Source: Trema orientale
Lineage: Eukaryota > Streptophyta > Magnoliopsida > Rosales > Cannabaceae
Length of the DNA: 64,000 bases
Direction of reading: 5' to 3'
Assembly (NCBI GenBank): GCA_002914845.1
Contig: JXTC01000681.1
Coordinates: 51,884 to 115,883, forward strand
A model generated the notes under the pieces. It saw only the letters and a list, made by a program, of their open reading frames with translations, made no database searches and had not been told where the DNA came from. The stretch's first letter is position 1. Every line of letters begins with the position of its first letter. The position numbers were made by a program, and so were the translations under genes. This document shows, piece by piece, positions 1 to 16,687 of the stretch.

Positions 1-86
1 ATTGGTTTATAGAAAGATGCCTTGCATGCCTATAGGGTTTTACCTTGTGGGTATGCGGCGCACGTCCTTGGGAGTGGGGCGTGACA
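1..86 (-). repeat. Edge fragment of an LTR, same family as the one at 12200-14307
   Basis: Read on the minus strand, this stretch begins TGTCACGCCCC and continues with a CCAAGGAC block, a CCGC block and a TAAA-CC-ATAG block in the same order as the start of the repeat at 12200. It is therefore probably the outer end of a copy of that LTR lying in the opposite orientation, with the rest outside the window. The match is by eye and imperfect. Confidence 0.6.
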
Positions 87-563
87 CTCATAAAACAAGT
101 AAGAAATTTTTTCTTTTTTAGGTGTATTTGCTCTTTCGTTGAATGAGCAATATGGTAGTTTGTTTAACAGCTAGTGCAAAGCATGGTATTTTTTTTTTTC
201 CCCCTTTTCCTTTTCAGGTTTGTTCTGATGCTGCTAATTTAGGCTTTCTTGACATTACTATACAATGACTAGTTCAAGCCTATCCTAGTTTAGTGAACTT
301 AAACTTTTGGAAAAATAGTTACTTAACGCAGTAACATGAGAAGTTTGCGGAGGATTAGTTAGTTGGCCTTTCATCTTGTGGGAAACGACTTGGTTTTAAG
401 GTCAAACTCACTTGGCGTTCGAACAGCAGGACTACCATTTTGGTTGCAACTTACAGAGAAGTGAAATAGCTCGTTCGTCAAATGTTACCACGCGTACCTG
501 CTGCGCATCCTCAAGTGCAGCACAGAAAATTCAGGTAGTTTGGTTTATGATACCCCAAGGAAG
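87..563. other. Upstream region of the first receptor kinase gene
   Basis: AT-rich sequence between the LTR fragment and the ATG at 564. It should contain the promoter and 5' leader of the kinase gene. I see no convincing TATA box at a normal distance. The short open frames here start at TTG and look accidental. Confidence 0.4.
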
Positions 564-5129
<4,566 letters not shown>

Positions 5130-6164
5130 TGTGGGTTGGAGATCCCGACGGTCTTTTCCCTTCATCTCTTTTCCTACAAATTTTGAGCCCATTAGTATGA
5201 CTTGTCCATTGAGCCATCCATTATTCAGGTAGCTTTTGCTCTAAATATTTTTTTGTGCTTTTCTTGATAATTTCCTTGGTAAAAGTTATTTTCTTTTCTA
5301 GTATCCGTTACTGTAATATCTCGACTATTTTTTATTTTGATTAAAGAACATATCAACTGAAGCCTTCACTTATTGTTTCGCTAATGGAACTTCACTGGAA
5401 AAAATATTTAGCTCGAGTGCGTTGTTGGGGGAAAAAAAAAAAAAAAGAACAAACGTAAAATCGTCTTGTTGTTAATATAGGTGAAAATAAGACCTTCTCA
5501 TGAATTTTAACGTTATATCTCAAATAACTTTATATTTTTAGTAATATTTACAATAACATTCTTGTAAAATCTTCCCCTCACAATCATTAATTTAGAGAAA
5601 GTAAAGCACAGTCCCAAAATTACCCTTCAGAAACTGTATTCGAACGTACCAGATAAATTCAAAACTACCCGTCAGAAACTATATTCAAACATACCAGATA
5701 AATTTTTATTTTGAAATTACCTAACTGTAGATATGCAATTTTAATCTCCCAAGTCCAATTAATGCAGAGACTTAGTATGTTAAAATAGAGCACATTTCAT
5801 AAGCTCACATGGGTTTTGTTCTGAATCTAGGCCCGACCCGCCTAAGAGGCGCAGCTCACATTTTATACGAGTCTAAGTGGGTTGTACCTAAGTGTGCTCT
5901 ACATATGCAGGTTTGTTATTATTCTATACTTTAAAATATCAAATATGTACCTATATAGGCTAAAATATGGGCCTAAAACAAATTTATATTCTTTTAAATT
6001 TGAATAAATTAAAAATAAATAAAAATAAGTAAATAAATAATATTAAAAAGCATATAAATGAAAATATTTAATTAAAATATTTTATAATTAAGAAATATAT
6101 TCAAAATAATATATAAAATAACTAAATGTAGGCCTGCAGAAACGTGGGTCGGGCCGGACCGGGC
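5130..6164. other. 3' flank and intergenic DNA
   Basis: Contains the 3' untranslated region of the first kinase gene and then AT-rich DNA. A 45-bp unit occurs twice in tandem at 5615-5704, imperfectly (motif CCAGATAAATT). GC-rich text at about 5830-5910 and 6130-6164 (GGGTCGGGCC) resembles the sequence resuming at 9214, so this was one repeat before the insertion at 6170. No gene seen. Confidence 0.5.
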
Positions 6165-6169
6165 CGATG

Positions 6170-9100
6170 TATAACACCCCATAGTTTAACCATGTTGTCC
6201 TATATAGCCAAACTATGGAGTATTATTCTTTCTTTTAATTATCTTTAGTTTTATAAAAAAATGGGCAAATTTGAACTTTCCAAACCCTTTAAACAAAAGT
6301 AACTGTATGGCATTTCTTGTTAAAAGTATCTTTACAAAATGTACAATCAAAAGAGATTTTCACCCGTCTATTTTGCCATCAGCAGTAGTATTTACATTAC
6401 ACCAAAATATCTCAAAACAAAAATGTCACCCACAGGTCAAGCTTGTCCACATCTGCATGATCATGGTAACAAAAGACAGGCTAGGCAACTAGCTATTCAA
6501 TACTAAAATGTGCCTCCTTATCTGCATCACAAGACTAAAATGAGCTAAAGCTTAGTAAGTAACATCTGCATCACAAGACTAAAATGAGCTAAAGCTTAGT
6601 AAGTAAAAACTATGCATGCTCATGTATGCTTTAAAATCTCATAAAGTTCCCATTGTACACTTTTCTTTCTTAAACATTTCAGTTTATACATTTTCTTTAA
6701 AAAAAATATTCATAGTTGGGCCCCTGAGTACATTGTTAGTCCCGTAAGTCGATAGGCCGTGATAACATTAGACGGAAACTCTGGCCAAGAGTAAAAATAA
6801 AGTGTGATCGTCGTGTGAGGTTTTTAAAAACTCCTTCCCTCATCAAAGGGGCATCCCACACCACGCTAATATTGTCCCGCTTCAATGAGACACATCATAA
6901 GATCCGCAAGTCCCGCTTCAGCGGGAGAGTCTGCATCAACAGACTTACCTACCCAGCTCCGACAGAGTAGCAATTGCAATTAAAACTTATCTTATAAAAT
7001 TCGTACAATAGTACTCACTTTTAAATACTCTGTAATGAAATTCTCAATTTGCATACAAGACGTGCTATGCACATGCTATTTCGTAACTTTCAAGAATAAG
7101 TAAACTTCACATAATGACATCTTCCATATAATTATTGTGACGCAGTTGTAAGTTTTTACTTACTTTGTGTCCTGAACAGAAATGAATTATGGAAAGGGTC
7201 AATATTCTCTAGAGATTAGTGTACTAATCACCTGTCATAAATTACTGTTATTCAAAATGCATATTTTGCCAAAAGAATGCATCAAGATACTCGAACAAGA
7301 CCGAAATCAGAACTTTCACCAAATTAGGAAACTTGATCTTAAAATGACTCAGAAGCATATAAATCACTTAAGACACTTGGCAGTTAATAACTAGCATTGA
7401 AAAATTATTCAAAAGTATTAAAATATGAATGCTAGTTCATTAGCACAAAAATGATCCAAAATAGCACATAATTTTGTAAAACTAGTCCATTTGCTCCTAA
7501 ATGGTGCCATTTCATTTTAAAAACATTTGGACAGCACCTTCCCTATTTTTAGGACATTTTCACATGATTAAAATCATAGTTTTAAACCTGCAATAATAAT
7601 TAACAGTCTAATTCCTACATATACACATCAAAGAGGATCACTTAGAACAATCTAAGTGCACTTAAACTCTTTTTCGGTTTAAATAAGTTTAAAACTAATT
7701 TTACACTTGTGTGTCATCAGAACTAACCACCAAATGAGTGTAATAAACAATAGGATCAATAAAATATACACTCCAAGTTTAGGAAATCAGATTATAAATA
7801 TAGAAAACTTAATCTACTACACATAAAAACACTTAATTTCATAAATAGCAAACTTTGGGGATTAGGTCTAACTTTAATTTTCCACTTAAATTTTATATTT
7901 CTAGTAATATATAAGGGTTTCTAGGACCATTATTCATCAAATAATAGCTTAGGTTTAAGAGTAGAAATAAAGAAAATTCACTACAAATTCAAAATCCCAC
8001 TTAAATCTTACCTTGACTAGTTTGAGTCTTTGCTAGACTTCTTACCTTCTATCTCCACCAAACTGATTCTCAAGGCTTAGAAATAGATTTTTGAATTTAA
8101 GAGGACCTAAAGAAACTAATATTTAAGTGGGAACAAGTAGACAATTGAAATTATAGGGAAAGACCTAGAAAGAAGAATTAGTAGAACTACCTTGACTAAT
8201 TTTGATCTATCTTGCTTTCTAGAGCTCTAACTTAAGTTCTACCACTTAGAAACTCTTAGAGATAGTTACGTAAAGTTGAGAGAAGTGTAAAAAAGTGTTG
8301 GAGAGGCTCAGGTCATGGCTGGAGAGAAAGAGAAAAGAAATGATCAGATTTGGTCTAAAAGTGATACTTAATGACTAAGAAATGGCATAACTTAAATTCT
8401 AAAGGGTATTTTGGGTATTTTGCTCCTTACTTTCTATATGTCAAGATCTAAAACATCCTTAGCATACTCACCACGTTATTGGTCAATCCTATACACCCAA
8501 GTGTAGACCAAAATAGTGAAACCTAACTTAGAGAGTGAAATATAGTCATACTTTGACTTATGATCCTATATGGCCAATCTTATTGTAATTTGGTAGAACT
8601 TAGCCCCATAACCAATCATTAAACATAAAAAGAAAGTCAATTAGACTCTAATTAATAATGCAAACATAGTATAATTGCCCAATTAATAGAATACGCAAAA
8701 ATGGTATTATGCGATTAAGTTGAATCGAAGCTAGCTTAGTTCAATAAAACACAAATTAGTGTCATGAATGCCACCTCGTGTTTACCTGGAGCCGACAAAT
8801 AGAATGCTATAAATGAGTCCTAGACATTGAATTAAAGCTATTTGACGTGTTAAACATACAGTGAATTCGGCTCCGAAATAAGTGAAAATTTCATTTTACG
8901 GAAAGACTACTATTTGACTAAGTTATCAACAAGTATGATCTTAATGCATGTGCACATAGTATTACTTTCATAAATATATTCTTTGTTCATTTAGTACACC
9001 GAGCTCTCTCTCTAAGGGTATTGAACCTTTACACTGCATCGGGACACTTCGACATTCATTAGTGTAATAACATGTATATAAATGTATATAACATAATGAA

Positions 9101-9208
9101 TGAGCATGTTACCATGAAAATTGTATTAATGAATTCTAGATGCCTAATATGTAATTAGAACATATTTATTATTAGCTTAGTATGTATATGAGAATCTTGA
9201 GCACCACA
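6170..9208 (+). mobile_element. Solo LTR, about 3.0 kb, probably Ty3/gypsy
   Basis: The segment starts TATAACACCCC, one base from the TGTAACACCCC start common in plant gypsy LTRs, and ends GCACCACA. It is flanked by the 5-bp direct repeat CGATG at 6165-6169 and 9209-9213. Removing it rejoins a GC-rich host repeat (GGGCCGATG then GGTCTATTGC). It contains AGCTTAGTAAGTAA, a motif I associate with such LTRs, and a perfect 44-bp tandem duplication at 6520-6607. No gag or pol remains. Assignment to the gypsy superfamily is inference from the termini. Confidence 0.72.
6520..6607. repeat. Tandem duplication, 2 x 44 bp
   Basis: Units at 6520-6563 and 6564-6607 (ATCTGCATCACAAGAC...AGTAAGTAAC) appear identical apart from the last bases. 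The duplication lies inside the solo LTR. Confidence 0.9.
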
Positions 9209-9213
9209 CGATG

Positions 9214-9806
9214 GGTCTATTGCTGAAGCCCAACCTAGCCTCTACTATATGTAACGGGCTAGGCTGGTACTATATTTTTTATTTAGAATGTGGGTTGGCC
9301 CATAAAGTCCGGCCCATATTGACATCACTATGTTAAAATTTATTTATCTTTAAAAAAATAAATTAATTAATTAAAAAGAAAAGAGGGATGAAGAAGATAG
9401 CTGAAAAATCTATTGTTCATTACAGAATTTTATAATGTTGAATTATCTACGCATCCATTTTATGGTCACTCTCTCTTTGCACTTTGGATGAATGTCCATC
9501 ATAATATTTGGGATGGATACAAGAAAGAAAGCGGTCCCATCTCCTTTTTGGAAAGCGGCCAAGTCAACAATACTCTAACCATATTCTTCTCTCACAAAGA
9601 GTTAAGCAGAAGAATGTGGCTTAGTTGGACCAATTTTAACCACTAATAGTAACATAGACAAATCCCCAGACCCTAGACTTATCATGATTCTCATTTAGTT
9701 GCTATCACCTAACCTTCTGGTGAGATACAACTTTACAAGGCTTGGTTAGGCTGAGCCTGAGGATCCTGGTTCCTGTGGTTCCTCAAATTTGTAGCAACAA
9801 GTTTAC
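9214..9806. other. Intergenic DNA upstream of the kinase pseudogene
   Basis: Holds the right half of the GC-rich repeat split by the solo LTR (GGCCCATAAAGTCCGGCCC near 9300), followed by AT-rich sequence and the former promoter region of the pseudogene. No gene supported. Confidence 0.4.
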
Positions 9807-12199
9807 ATGGGAAAAGAACTAAGAAAATGGCCATGGTTCACTAAGCCTTATGGCCTGCTTTTTGTCTTCTCCTTGTTCATATTCTTGTTGTGCTCTCCTC
9901 ACCTATTTTGCTATGCAACTAGAGATACCATACAATATGGCACTGGAATCATGGATTCTTATAACACCAAAGACACGCCTGTTTCAGATGGAAAAGGATT
10001 TGAACTAGGATTCTTTACCTGGCCAGCTGGAAGTCCTAGAGGAGGAAGATATGATTTGATATGGTATAATCATAACTTGACTCCACCAACAGTTGTATGG
10101 CTTGCCAACAGAACCTCTCCGCTTGTCTCTATTGGAATATTTATTGTAGCAAAGGATGGTAACCTCCAATTGTTGGATGATAGTAGGAAGATTTACTGGT
10201 CAAACCAACTTAAAGCATCCTCCTCATATTTTAATCGGATAGTTCAGCTCATGGATTCAGGAAATTTGGAGTTGAGAGAGGAAAATGATGAGTTAAGGGT
10301 GACTTTGTGGTAGAGCTTTGACAACCCAACTGATACTTTTCTCCCAGTTATGAAAATGGATGAGAACTTGAGGTTGACTTCATGGAGTTACAGCGGTGAT
10401 CCTATAGATAGGGAGTTTAATTTTAGTATGATTAAGCACGAATGATGGAACCAGTTTATCATCATGAAAGGGTCAACTTTTTACTAGAAAAGTAGTGAGC
10501 CAGGAAATTATTTAAGCTCAGATCAAATACTAGATGCGGTAGGCTACTTGCCACCGAACTTCAGTGACAAGATGACACCAGAATCTTACGAAAATAAAAG
10601 ACTAGTGATGGATTATAGTGGGAAGATTATGTACCAGGAGTGTCTCAACTCCAGTAAGAATTGGAGTTTGATACGGTCTGTACCAAATGATGAATGCAGT
10701 GTATTTAATGCTTTGTGGGAATTTTGATAGCTGTAATATAAAGAATAACAGGTCGACCTGCAACTGTTTGCCAGGATTCATGCCTAGCTTCCAAGACATG
10801 TGGGATTCTGGAAACTTTTCTGGTGGCTGCAGCAGAGAAGCAAATTATATGGGAAGGATGACACTTTCTTGAAGTTGAAGATGAAGAAAATCGGATACCT
10901 GGGACAGTCAAAGTTACCCGCTAACAGTGAATCAGAATGCAGCAAAAAATGCCTTGAAAATTGCCAGTGCCAGGCTTATGCTTTTGAAGTAGATCATCAT
11001 GATAGAAGCAAGCAAAGAAAGCATACTAGTACCCCTAATGTCTCATGCTATTTATGGCTTGATTATCTAAATAATCTTCAATAGGAGTTTATTGATGATG
11101 GTCACAACATATCTATCTGTGTAACGTTGTCTCCTTTAGGTATTCTACTTTTCTTGTCAGATCTGGAATTTACTGTCAAGAATTTAGGCATTACTTTTAT
11201 TTAATTACTATTTATAAATATGATGTTCTTCGTTACAAGTTTTTTTGTAACTTCTTTTACCTCTTTTGAGCTTATAGTAGGCGTTGATAAGTTTACCAGT
11301 TGTAAGTGACTTTCAGTGCATTACACCATACAGAGCCAACACCTAGATCACGTGGTCTTTGTGGCATAATCTCTATCTCTTATCCCTTGAGTACTGGACT
11401 CGTCAGTTTCAGATGCAACACATCCACCGTTATTTTCAAGGTACTCAATGGCGAATATCAAGTCATTAGCATTAATACAAGTAGGCAGAAATTTTTTATT
11501 CGAGTTGGAGATTTGCTTGATTGTGGAAATTCACGTGCTCCAAATCTGCAGCTCAACCAGTCTTTGCCATTTAATACAACAAAATTTTTATGCAATGCTC
11601 AAAGTAGAAATAAGGTATTAATTGGTTAAGATCTACCATGAGAGCCAATCTGTACATCAGATACAGACTGTAGAGGATGGCCATGTTGAACATGCACTAA
11701 AACAAGTGATGGGAGTAAGAGGTGTTATTGCAAGAATAGCTTCACTTGAGATGGTTCTTCCTTAAAATGTACTCTTGATCAAAATGACTTAAATTGCATA
11801 TACATGTGTGCATGAGCCTCCTACGAACTGAATATTTGTCGATTGATACTTGATCTAATGACTAAAGATGAGGTTCATGCGAAAAGGAAAAGGCATCTTT
11901 TCTCTCAATATTTTTCCTCACCCTGACCAATTACTGCCCCATTTGACACCTTTTCCTCTTTCGATTTGTGCCTTAAAGTAGAAGCCATAAAATGAGAACT
12001 TCACGAAAAATAGAGCTGAATCTAAGGACCTAGTGGAGTCACACGCAACACATGCAAATATGACAAAATCTTCCATAATCCTCGAGTACAACTTCCTTCA
12101 TTCCTTAGATTCTACCATAACTAGAAAAGAACGGGCATAGGAAAAGAAAGCGAAAATATAATGAACATGCAGATTGAATGCAATGTTGTTAACAGATAT

Positions 12200-14307
12200 T
12201 GTCACGCCCCAAGACCAAGGACATGGCAACCGCCACATGTCCATAAGGATAAACCTCATAGACATAAAAGGCTTCGAATCGTATCGTTATTAAAAATCTA
12301 AATAGATCTATTATCACCTAAAATATCTCATCATAACAAGACACCAAATAATCTAAACCATCAACAACAATTTGCTAAATCCATAATAACAAAGAAACTA
12401 AAACTATAACAATAATCCAGTATACCTCAAATAACTAACAATGTCTCAAAATGGAAACCAAACAATACAATAACTCTAAATAGTAAAATTTGAGTCCTCA
12501 AATGATCTCCCTCCTTCAAATAAGAGTTCCACTTACTGACTATTCTCTGAATCTGAAAAAGATTAAAGAATAAAAGGGTGAGCCTGACAGCCCAGTAAGT
12601 TACTAATAACCTCTACTAGTTGGATCAAGCATGTGCAATTTGAAATGTTTAGTAAGTATTTTACAAAATAACTCTAACGTCAAAATTAATACTTTTTAAA
12701 TTAAGAAAATGAAATTAACTAAAAATCAATTTAATAAAGTAGAAAGTTTCAAAATTCATTATATCAAACTTGTTCAATAATCGATATCACTTTCAAATAC
12801 TATACAGTTTTAACAACTATGGCCACACTTAACCCCTGTGACTAGGTCCGAATCTATTACAAATAACCTCTATAGCTGGGTCCAAATCTACTACAGATAA
12901 CCCTTGTAGCCGGGTATGAATCTACTATATTTAACTCTGTAGCTAAGTCAGTACTGTCCACATATAACTCCTGTAGATTGGGTTCACACGCATAGTCACT
13001 AAAGAGCATTTAACACATTCAATTATAAAGCAAATCACCAATACTTTTCACGTTTGTTAAAGGGTAACAATTTTCAGATGATTTAACAATAACAATAATC
13101 ATAAGCTGGATCTTTTTTTTTTTTTTAAGAGATGACTATCACTACATCAAAATAATATTCAATTCATTAACAAATCGCTTGAAAACGAATTTCATATTTT
13201 AAACATAAATATTACAAAGGAAAATAAAAGATATTAGCTTTGATAAAACAAAAGTCACTAGCTACTTGTTCGGTAGCCTAACTAATCTAATATCAATTTG
13301 CTAGCTACCACAAGCACCTATAATTATAATAAGAATCATACATGATCATTAAACACTTAATAGGTACCTTAAATCAAGCCTAATATAATGTCTAACCCGC
13401 TGCCCATACACACTCGATACATTCACTATATTATCTTGCATAACCTCGACATAAAAAATTTATAACAATTCCAAAATAATTCTAAAAATTATGAAACTTG
13501 GAGGACAATTTCTACAAGTGATTGGAGTCCTAAAAATACCAAGAACATGGCTGTAGGGTCCATAAGTAGGCTCCACGAAGCCAAGTAAACCGTTGCTACG
13601 TTTTATTCTAAATGCTGAAAGTTACAAAAAAATTTCAGATTCATAGTGCTCAATTTGAAATGCTATATCTCTCTGGTTATAAGTCTGTTTTTGACAAATT
13701 ATATACCGTTGGAAAACTTATCGAATAAGCTTTCTAAGCATATCCAATATGACCCTATTAGACTATCAAAAGCTATTGAAAAAACTGTCGAAGTCTCTAC
13801 TGCATTTTACTATTCTAGACTAAAACTCAAAAATCTATATCTTTTAATCTAGATATCCAAATCACATAATTTTGGTCTTGTTTTAAACCTTACAGTGAGA
13901 GTAATTAATCAAAATATAAATTAACCCTAGAATCATGACTGAAACAAAAAGATGTTTAAAAAATTCTAAACTCTAGATGATGGATTAGTTCCAAGAATCC
14001 CAAATAACTAATTGATAATTGATAGGGAGGAGTTCTTTACCTTAGAGAATTGACAATCAATCTTTTGTAATCCTTCCCCTTCTTCCAAGCTTTCAGCTGC
14101 TCTCCTCTCCCTCTACAGAGTGTTAAATTTTTTTTTTTTTTTTTCTATTAGAGACTCTGAAAAATTATAAGTATAGGGTTTCCTAATCCTTTAAATTACT
14201 TGATTGTCCTTGTGTAATTAACTAAACCCTTGGTCTTTTTGTCTTTTGCCTTTTTATTTATTTACTTATTATTTTTTTTTTTTTGGTTCTAGGTACGGGT
14301 TATTACA
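12200..14307 (+). mobile_element. Solo LTR in intron 2 of the kinase pseudogene, about 2.1 kb
   Basis: Starts TGTCACGCCCC, ends GGTTATTACA, and is flanked by the 5-bp direct repeat GATAT at 12195-12199 and 14308-14312. It contains no reading frame of a retroelement protein. A row of degenerate repeats of roughly 40 bp (TAACCCCTGTGACTAGGTCC and variants) lies at about 12830-12990. Termini and length fit a gypsy-type LTR left by recombination between two LTRs. A relative lies at the window edge (1-86). Confidence 0.82.
12830..12990. repeat. Degenerate tandem repeat inside the solo LTR
   Basis: Four or five imperfect copies of a unit with TAACCCCTGTAGC-like and GGGTCCGAATCTACTACA-like halves, spaced roughly 40 bp apart. 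Confidence 0.6.
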
Positions 14308-15962
14308 GATATAATTAGATTTCGTCCTTTTTTCAACTTGCTCTGCACCTCAAATGTAATTATACACGATTAGCTTTTTTTATTTACAAATGTTGTTCCC
14401 TTGTTTCTTGAAGGGCCTTCAAGGAAAACAATTCTCTTGTTTCTCATTGTTGTGGTAATAGTTGTAGCCACAGTTATTCTCGCTTGTGCTGTTCTTAGTT
14501 TTGTCACTGGGAGAAGAAAGATGCCCCAGAGACAAGGTAAGTGCTTTGCAAAATGCACAACCACTTGTAGATTTGGTCTATTTGCACGAGAATAGAGCAC
14601 TTAAGAGGGATTTATGTATATAATGACATGTGACCAAAAGATAGCATTATGTTCTAAATTCAGAAAACAAAAGATCTGATCAAAGAAATAGAGCCCTCCT
14701 TAAGTTAGACACACAAAGACGTATTAAAGACTTGATTGAATTTGAGGCGTTGAAGGAAGAAAATGAGAACAACATCGATGTACCATATTTTGATTTAGAG
14801 AGCATACTAGCTACAACAGATTACTTCTCCGATGAAAACAAACTTGGACAAGGTGGTTATAGACCTGTTTACAAGGTAACTCCAGGGAAAAAAAAAATCT
14901 TATACTAGTATCCCTGAAACGCGCATGTTAATATGTATTGACTGCGGTATTATGGCAAGTTTCCAGGAAGTCAAGAAATTGCAATAAAAAAGTTGTCTAA
15001 CATCTCAGGACAAGGCTTACAAGAATTTAAGAATGAGGTGGTTTTGATTGCCAAACTTTAGCATCGGAACCTTGTTAGACTGCGGGGATATTGCATGAAA
15101 GGAGACAGAAAGATTTTACTCTATGAGTATATGCCTAACAGAAGTTTGGATTCCTTCATATTTGGTACATATTTCTAGTGCTTGCTATTTGATTATGGCT
15201 AGTCAATTTATCATAGTCCATGATTTTAAGAACGAAAATTGTTTGCTTTTGCAAGATGCAATGAAAAGTGTGTTATTGGACTTGGAGATGTGCTTCGATA
15301 TTATTTTGGGGATAGCTAGAAGGCTTCTATATCTTCAACAAGATTCTAGATTGAGGATCACTCATAGAGATTTAAAAACTAGCAATATTCTTCTAGACTA
15401 GGAGATGAACCCCAAAATATTGGAGTTTGGTTTGGTAAGGATTATTGGTCGCAAACAAACAAGGGACAATACAAACAGAATAGTTGGAACTTAGTAAGTT
15501 CTATAAAGTTATGACTTACCAAAATGGTTTTTCCTAAGGTTTAATTAGACATGTGTCAACTCTCTAGAACTTAATAAAATATAAATTAAACAAGTTCATA
15601 CATAACGAATTCACTTCTACTATGAATTACCGTGATGCAGTGGTTACATATCACCAGAGTATGCGCTACAAGGGATTTTCTCATTTAAATCTGATGTTTT
15701 TAGTTTTGGTGTCATGCTACTCGAGATAATTAGTGGAAAAAGGAACACAAGATCTCTTCAGTTGGAACGTGTTAGCCTCCTAGCTTATGTAAGTGTACAT
15801 TATCTTTTATAATTCGCATCTTTGCCACTATTTTCTTTTGGTGTCATGCTAATCTGTTTTCTTCTTCATGGTACATGGTACATCAATATTTTTCTTAGGC
15901 ATAGAGACTATGGACAGAAAATAATAAGGTGTTGGATTTAATGGACCAGACTTTGAAAGGAG

Positions 15963-16442
15963 GGAAAAGTTCATAAATACCCGTTTTAAGACCATATTTC
16001 CATAAATACCTATCTTTTATTTTTATTTCATGAATACCCATTTTTATACCCGTTTTGTTAGAAATGTAGACTACCAGTGTTTTACATATGAAATGTATAC
16101 TATGGTATATATTTCATACATCAAGTGTATACCGCGGTACACATTTCATAAATAAAAATTACACTGAAAATTGGCCAACATTTCAAAATATATACATTAG
16201 GTCAAATTTTTAATGAAAAATATGAACTATGGTAAACATTTACATTGTAAATGTATATCGTTCATATTTTACACATGAAATGTGTACTGTATGGGTAAAA
16301 AATTACATTGTAAATATATACCATTCATATTTTGTACATGAAATGTGTACCATAAAAACAGATATTTTTGAGAAAAAAATTAAAAATGAGTATTTATGAA
16401 TATAAGTTATAAAAAAGAGTACTGGGCCTAAATTTCTAATAG
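15963..16442. mobile_element. MITE-like insertion in exon 8 of the pseudogene
   Basis: About 480 bp of AT-rich sequence interrupts the last kinase exon between the codons for DQTLK and the NCKEDQF-like stretch. AGGAGG occurs on both sides (before 15963 and just after 16436) and may be the target-site duplication. The body has repeated ACATTTCAT/ATGAAATGT and GTGTAC motifs and ends TAAATTTCTAAT. A diverged relative lies at 37215-37560. I could not define clean inverted repeats. Confidence 0.6.
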
Positions 16443-16687
16443 GAGGAAATTGCAAAGAAGACCAATTCATAAAGTATGTGAATGTTGGGCTCTTATGCGT
16501 ACAAGAAGACCCAACTGATCGGCCTAACATGTCAAATGTGATCACCAGGCTTGATGGTGAAGCTCCAACCCTTCCGTTTCCCAAACAACCAGCCTTTGTC
16601 CTAAGGAGAGGCTCCACTACAGCTTCATCTTCTACTAAACCAGAAACAAATACTGAAATAACGTTCAGCTTAGAAGAGGGTCGATAA

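Larger units (their letters stand above)
9807..16687 (+). pseudogene. G-type lectin S-receptor-like kinase pseudogene
   Basis: All eight exons of the neighbouring genes can be recognised: about 9807-11139, 11334-11775, 14414-14536, 14664-14875, 14960-15164, 15256-15493, 15641-15788 and 15899-16687. The ATG and a signal-peptide-like start survive. In-frame stops occur at 10311, 10443 and 10485 in exon 1, 15059 in exon 5, 15399 in exon 6 and 15902 in exon 8. A one-base insertion near 10713 shifts the EGF-like region and a second indel near 10850 restores the frame. Exon 2 has several stops. The glycine loop reads GGYR instead of GGYG and DFG is EFG. Intron 2 carries a 2.1-kb solo LTR, and exon 8 is split by about 480 bp of MITE-like DNA. 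Kinase residues ([13 protein letters not shown]) and intron 5 sequence resemble the 564-5129 gene more than the 19635 gene, so it probably arose by duplication of the former. No functional kinase can be made. Confidence 0.95.

Noticed and set aside
540..563. Upstream extension of the first kinase to position 540
   Set aside because: The codon at 540 is TTG. The ATG at 564 gives a normal signal peptide and matches the start region of the second gene.
6520..6607. CRISPR-like array
   Set aside because: Only two head-to-tail copies without spacers, in a plant LTR. It is an ordinary tandem duplication.
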